The notes under the pieces: model-generated
Told to the model about the DNA's origin: nothing
What the model saw: only the letters and a program-made list of their open reading frames with translations
The model's database searches: none
NCBI GenBank assembly: GCA_017614655.1
Contig: JAGABO010000231.1
Coordinates: 1 to 9,512 of the forward strand
Origin: Treponema sp.
GTDB lineage: Bacteria; Spirochaetota; Spirochaetia; Treponematales; Treponemataceae
DNA length: 9,512 nt
Direction: 5' to 3'
Made by a program: the position numbers and the translations under genes
Shown: piece by piece, positions 7,015 to 9,512 of the stretch
Numbering within the stretch: position 1 is the stretch's first letter
Layout: each line of letters starts with the position of its first letter

Positions 7015-8649
7015 TTAGAAACGCTCCTGAATATTTTTTAAGGCACCAGAAAGTTCACTGGAAGAGGGCATAAAAATATACTTCTTAGAAAGAAGTTCTA
7101 CTGCATCTTCAAGGCTTTCTCCGCTTTCTTCAACCGCATTTTTATAATCTTCAACAAATTCTTCGCGGCTCATTAAAGCCTCACTTACAATCGAATCAAT
7201 ATCCGAAACAAGCCAGTGACCTTTTTTATAAACAACAGTAACGGAATCACGGCAGTCCCTGACAGTAAGATCAACGGAAGACATTGAATAAATTATAAAA
7301 TAGTGAACATCATATTTTTTTGTATCACCTTCAGAAAGCGGTTTTCCGTCTTCTAAAGTCAGGGAAGGAACATTATCTTTTCTTCTTCCCGTTGTTCTAT
7401 AAAGTGATGCGGGATTTTCATTTACCGTAAACTGAGAAAGTCCGAATATATTGTAGTCTTCCCTGTTAAAAAAAAGCCATGATGCAAAATCTGTAGTAGA
7501 AACCTTCATATCGTATGCACTTCCCATTTTTGAAGAAACATAAATATTACTCAGCTGTTTTTCTCTTTCTTCCATTTTTCTTCCCTCAGCTGAATGCATG
7601 ATACCGTCAATGTTAAGTGAATTTACGGAAGAGTAATAAAATTCTACAGTTTCCAGAGAAGTAAGTCCGTTTGTTGAAGGTCTTTTTGCAGAAGCAGAAA
7701 TCATTGAATATGCAACAAAAATAAAAGCTGCAAAAATCACGGCTGCAATTCCGATTGCAGTTGAATGAATATTTACAAATCGTTTTGCTTTTATTGAGCG
7801 CTCTTTTTTCTTTAAATCACGTTCTGCCCTCTGTTCAAACTGTTCTCTTGTTAAAACAGAAGAGCGTTTAACTTCTTTTAATTTACCGTCTTTTAGAGTG
7901 CCGTTATAATCAAGTCCGCATTCCATATAGAAATCTTCCATAGGGAATCTTTTCTGTAAAAAGCGTTTAAGTTTTTTTTCATCCAGCGGATTTAACGAGA
8001 GTGCCTCATCAATGTAAGAAGAAACTTCCGGAGTAAGGCCGTAAACTGAATTTCTTATGTACTTAAAATCTGTTTCCCTCATAAGACGAAGAAGTTCTTC
8101 TTCTGTCTGTGCAGAATACGGAAGCGCACCGGCAAGAGCTTCGTAGGCAAAAGCCGACTGGGTAAACCTTAAACACGGAACTTTCTTTAAGTTAAGGTTA
8201 ACATAAAAAAGTCCACTGCTAACTTTATCTTCTTCGCTTAAAAAAGAATATGCACTCTTAAAAAGAAATTCCGGAACAAAGATTACTTTTTTTAAATCAG
8301 AACTTACAAAAACTCCTTCAGAAAAAACAGAACTGTAAGAAACTTTATCGCTTATCATTTCTTCGATAAGAGTAACCATAAAAGAACGGATAAAAACCTT
8401 TTCTGCTTCCCCGTCCTCTTTAAGAAGGAAAGAAAGCGTTTTTCCTTCAAAAGCGTTTCCTTCTAAATAAACCCTGTTATTCTCTTCCAGAGTTCCAGAA
8501 AACTTCCACGGAGAAAAATTCCAGACACCGTTTTTATTTTCTGCAAGAAGGCCTTTTTCTTCCATGCGTTCTGCAAGGCGAGCCTTAACAAATTCTTCCG
8601 GTGTAATCTGTGTGTCAAAAAAAAGTTTTCCGTTTCTGTAAGAAATCAT
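7015..8649 (-). CDS. Single-pass membrane protein with degenerate kinase-like cytoplasmic domain and NTF2-like outer domain
   Basis: No named family recognised. The 544 residues divide into a cytoplasmic region (1-290), a basic juxtamembrane stretch (RDLKKKERSIKAKR, 277-290), one hydrophobic helix (about 295-317) and an extracytoplasmic region (about 325-544), so topology should be N-in, C-out. Residues about 165-225 read like the C-lobe of a Ser/Thr kinase: AFAYEALAGALPYSAQTEEEL (helix F/G-like), then LTPEVSSYIDEALSLNP (helix H-like, ending in the usual 'L..nP'). The catalytic HRD and DFG motifs and a P-loop are absent, so it would be a pseudokinase. Residues about 330-350 (ETVEFYYSSVNSLNIDGIM) and 448-487 (ending GHWLVSDID) resemble the first helix and last strands of an NTF2-like or DUF4878-like fold. 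The start follows hflC by 7 bases; GGAAGG inside the last hflC codons, 10 bases upstream, is the likely ribosome binding site. The domain assignments are inference; the membrane topology is firmer. Confidence 0.75.
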   Translation of the reverse strand: MISYRNGKLFFDTQITPEEFVKARLAERMEEKGLLAENKNGVWNFSPWKFSGTLEENNRVYLEGNAFEGKTLSFLLKEDGEAEKVFIRSFMVTLIEEMISDKVSYSSVFSEGVFVSSDLKKVIFVPEFLFKSAYSFLSEEDKVSSGLFYVNLNLKKVPCLRFTQSAFAYEALAGALPYSAQTEEELLRLMRETDFKYIRNSVYGLTPEVSSYIDEALSLNPLDEKKLKRFLQKRFPMEDFYMECGLDYNGTLKDGKLKEVKRSSVLTREQFEQRAERDLKKKERSIKAKRFVNIHSTAIGIAAVIFAAFIFVAYSMISASAKRPSTNGLTSLETVEFYYSSVNSLNIDGIMHSAEGRKMEEREKQLSNIYVSSKMGSAYDMKVSTTDFASWLFFNREDYNIFGLSQFTVNENPASLYRTTGRRKDNVPSLTLEDGKPLSEGDTKKYDVHYFIIYSMSSVDLTVRDCRDSVTVVYKKGHWLVSDIDSIVSEALMSREEFVEDYKNAVEESGESLEDAVELLSKKYIFMPSSSELSGALKNIQERF

Positions 8650-8656
8650 TTAAATT

Positions 8657-9512
8657 TTACCTTCCGTTCTGAGAATATAGATATTTAAAGTAATCCATCT
8701 TTGTGCTTAAAGTTGCATCAAATTTTGGAAGCGTCTTTTTGTAAGATTCAAGACTCTTCCAGAATTCATAGAAGCGCGGATCTTTTGAATAAGCCTGTGC
8801 ATAAATAGAAGTTGCTTCTGCATCAGCCTTACCTTTTGTTTCCTCGCTTTTTCTGTAGGCTTCACTTTCTATGGTGCGCTTTTCGTTTTCGAGTTTACCG
8901 AGCCACTCTGCTTTCTTTCCTTCGCCAAGAGAACGGTAAGCCTGGGCAACCTGATTTCTTTCTTTTATCATGCGGTTGTAAACGCTTTCGGTAAGTTCAT
9001 CAGAATACTTAATCTGACGCGGAACTATATCAATAAGTTCAATTCCGTATTCGCCTACCATCTTGCGGGCTTCTTCTACCATTTCCTGACAGAGTGCAGA
9101 TCTTCCCTTCTGAACAATTTCGTTGTTGTTGCTTACATTAACAAGGGCTTCAATTTCTGCACTGTCTTCTCCTTCGATTCCTGCAAGCTGACCTTCCGGA
9201 ACCGAGCTGTCCCTTTCGTTTATGACATTGCTTGAACGCACGATTTCGCTGAGCCGGTTTTTTGTGATGATTGTTCGTGTTGCTGAATCAATTATGTCGC
9301 TCAGTTTTGCATAAGCCTGATCAAGAGTTTTAAGTGACTGATAGAATAATGCCGGGTCACTGATTTTCCAGCGCGAGGTCGTATCAACAATGATAAACTG
9401 ATTTTCTTTTGTAGGAATTCGTGACGGGTCTCCATCCAGAGAAAGTACCTTTGACGGATAAAGAGTTACAACATCAACAAGCGGAAGCTTCATGTAAAGC
9501 CCGGCGTTTGTC
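8657..9512 (-). CDS. hflC: HflC, SPFH-domain modulator of FtsH protease (5' end outside window)
   Basis: HflC and HflK form a membrane complex that surrounds and restrains the FtsH protease. The frame is open to the right edge: the codons before ATG 9493 read TNAGLY and continue into MKLPLVDVV, matching the family's 'T.PGLhfKlP..d.V' strand. The ATG at 9493 is therefore internal, and the membrane anchor and first ~45 residues lie beyond the window. Numbering from ATG 9493, the SPFH core includes LSLDGDPSRIPTKENQFIIVD (18-37, 'DG.P....TKE' is diagnostic), RWKISDPALFY (41-51), the GIELIDIVPRQIKYSDEL segment (150-167) and SVYNRMIKERNQVAQAYRSLGEGKKAE (169-195). The C-terminus has the coiled stretch and SKDPRFYEFWKSLESYKKTL (236-255), as in HflC rather than HflK. 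An acidic insert about 95-125 resembles that of E. coli HflC. hflK is expected just upstream, outside the window. It is followed 7 bases later by the kinase-like membrane protein gene, presumably in one operon. Confidence 0.93.
   Translation of the reverse strand, partial: TNAGLYMKLPLVDVVTLYPSKVLSLDGDPSRIPTKENQFIIVDTTSRWKISDPALFYQSLKTLDQAYAKLSDIIDSATRTIITKNRLSEIVRSSNVINERDSSVPEGQLAGIEGEDSAEIEALVNVSNNNEIVQKGRSALCQEMVEEARKMVGEYGIELIDIVPRQIKYSDELTESVYNRMIKERNQVAQAYRSLGEGKKAEWLGKLENEKRTIESEAYRKSEETKGKADAEATSIYAQAYSKDPRFYEFWKSLESYKKTLPKFDATLSTKMDYFKYLYSQNGR

Noticed and set aside
7001..7018. Hairpin CTAAA...TTTAG as a terminator for era
   Set aside because: The stem is short, AT-rich and bulged, and no T run follows; too weak to call.
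9491..9493. ATG 9493 as the start of hflC
   Set aside because: The frame continues upstream to the window edge and encodes the conserved 'T.AGLY' lead-in to MKLPLVD; the membrane anchor would be missing from a protein starting here.
1..9512. CRISPR array, tRNA, rRNA, riboswitch or insertion-sequence ends
   Set aside because: No regularly spaced repeats, cloverleaf-like sequence, transposase motifs or terminal inverted repeats were recognised by eye; the only long non-coding stretch is the 103-base glgX-era gap.

Overview
The window looks like a piece of a host-associated or anaerobic spirochaete chromosome, most likely Treponema or a relative. This is an inference from protein style and moderate-to-low GC; no marker gene here proves it. 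Five well-formed gene bodies fill most of the sequence. The first ~180 bases look foreign to the rest.

Layout. Bases 1-179 hold the 3' end of a coiled-coil gene of unknown identity. It overlaps (ATGA) a well-placed start codon with a strong Shine-Dalgarno, but that next gene dies after 22 codons. Near base 180 the composition drops from 48% GC (1-180, hand count) to 33% (181-420). An AT-rich gene then begins without a proper start; it encodes an Ig-like, probably surface or exported protein that lacks a signal peptide. This looks like a recombination, insertion or assembly junction. Between 1318 and 1358 a hairpin flanked by A and T runs separates this gene from the convergent glycogen genes.

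Bases 1372-5960 (minus strand) hold a two-gene glycogen breakdown operon, glgX (isoamylase-type debranching enzyme) then glgP (glycogen phosphorylase), 17 bases apart. GlgP shortens outer chains of the polymer to glucose-1-phosphate and GlgX removes the limit branches.

Bases 5961-6063 are a compact divergent promoter region. Era (plus strand, 6064-6996) has an extended -10 box placed so that transcription would begin at the A of its start codon, and there is no Shine-Dalgarno. glgX on the other strand also lacks a Shine-Dalgarno and has a candidate promoter giving a leader of only about 4 bases. Era is the ribosome-assembly GTPase, here with an acidic N-terminal extension and two unusual motif residues.

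Bases 7015-9512 (minus strand) hold hflC (SPFH membrane protein, 5' end outside the window), followed 7 bases later by a single-pass membrane protein of unknown function. Its cytoplasmic half resembles a degenerate protein kinase and its extracytoplasmic half resembles an NTF2-like domain. This gene pair is the best candidate for something undescribed.
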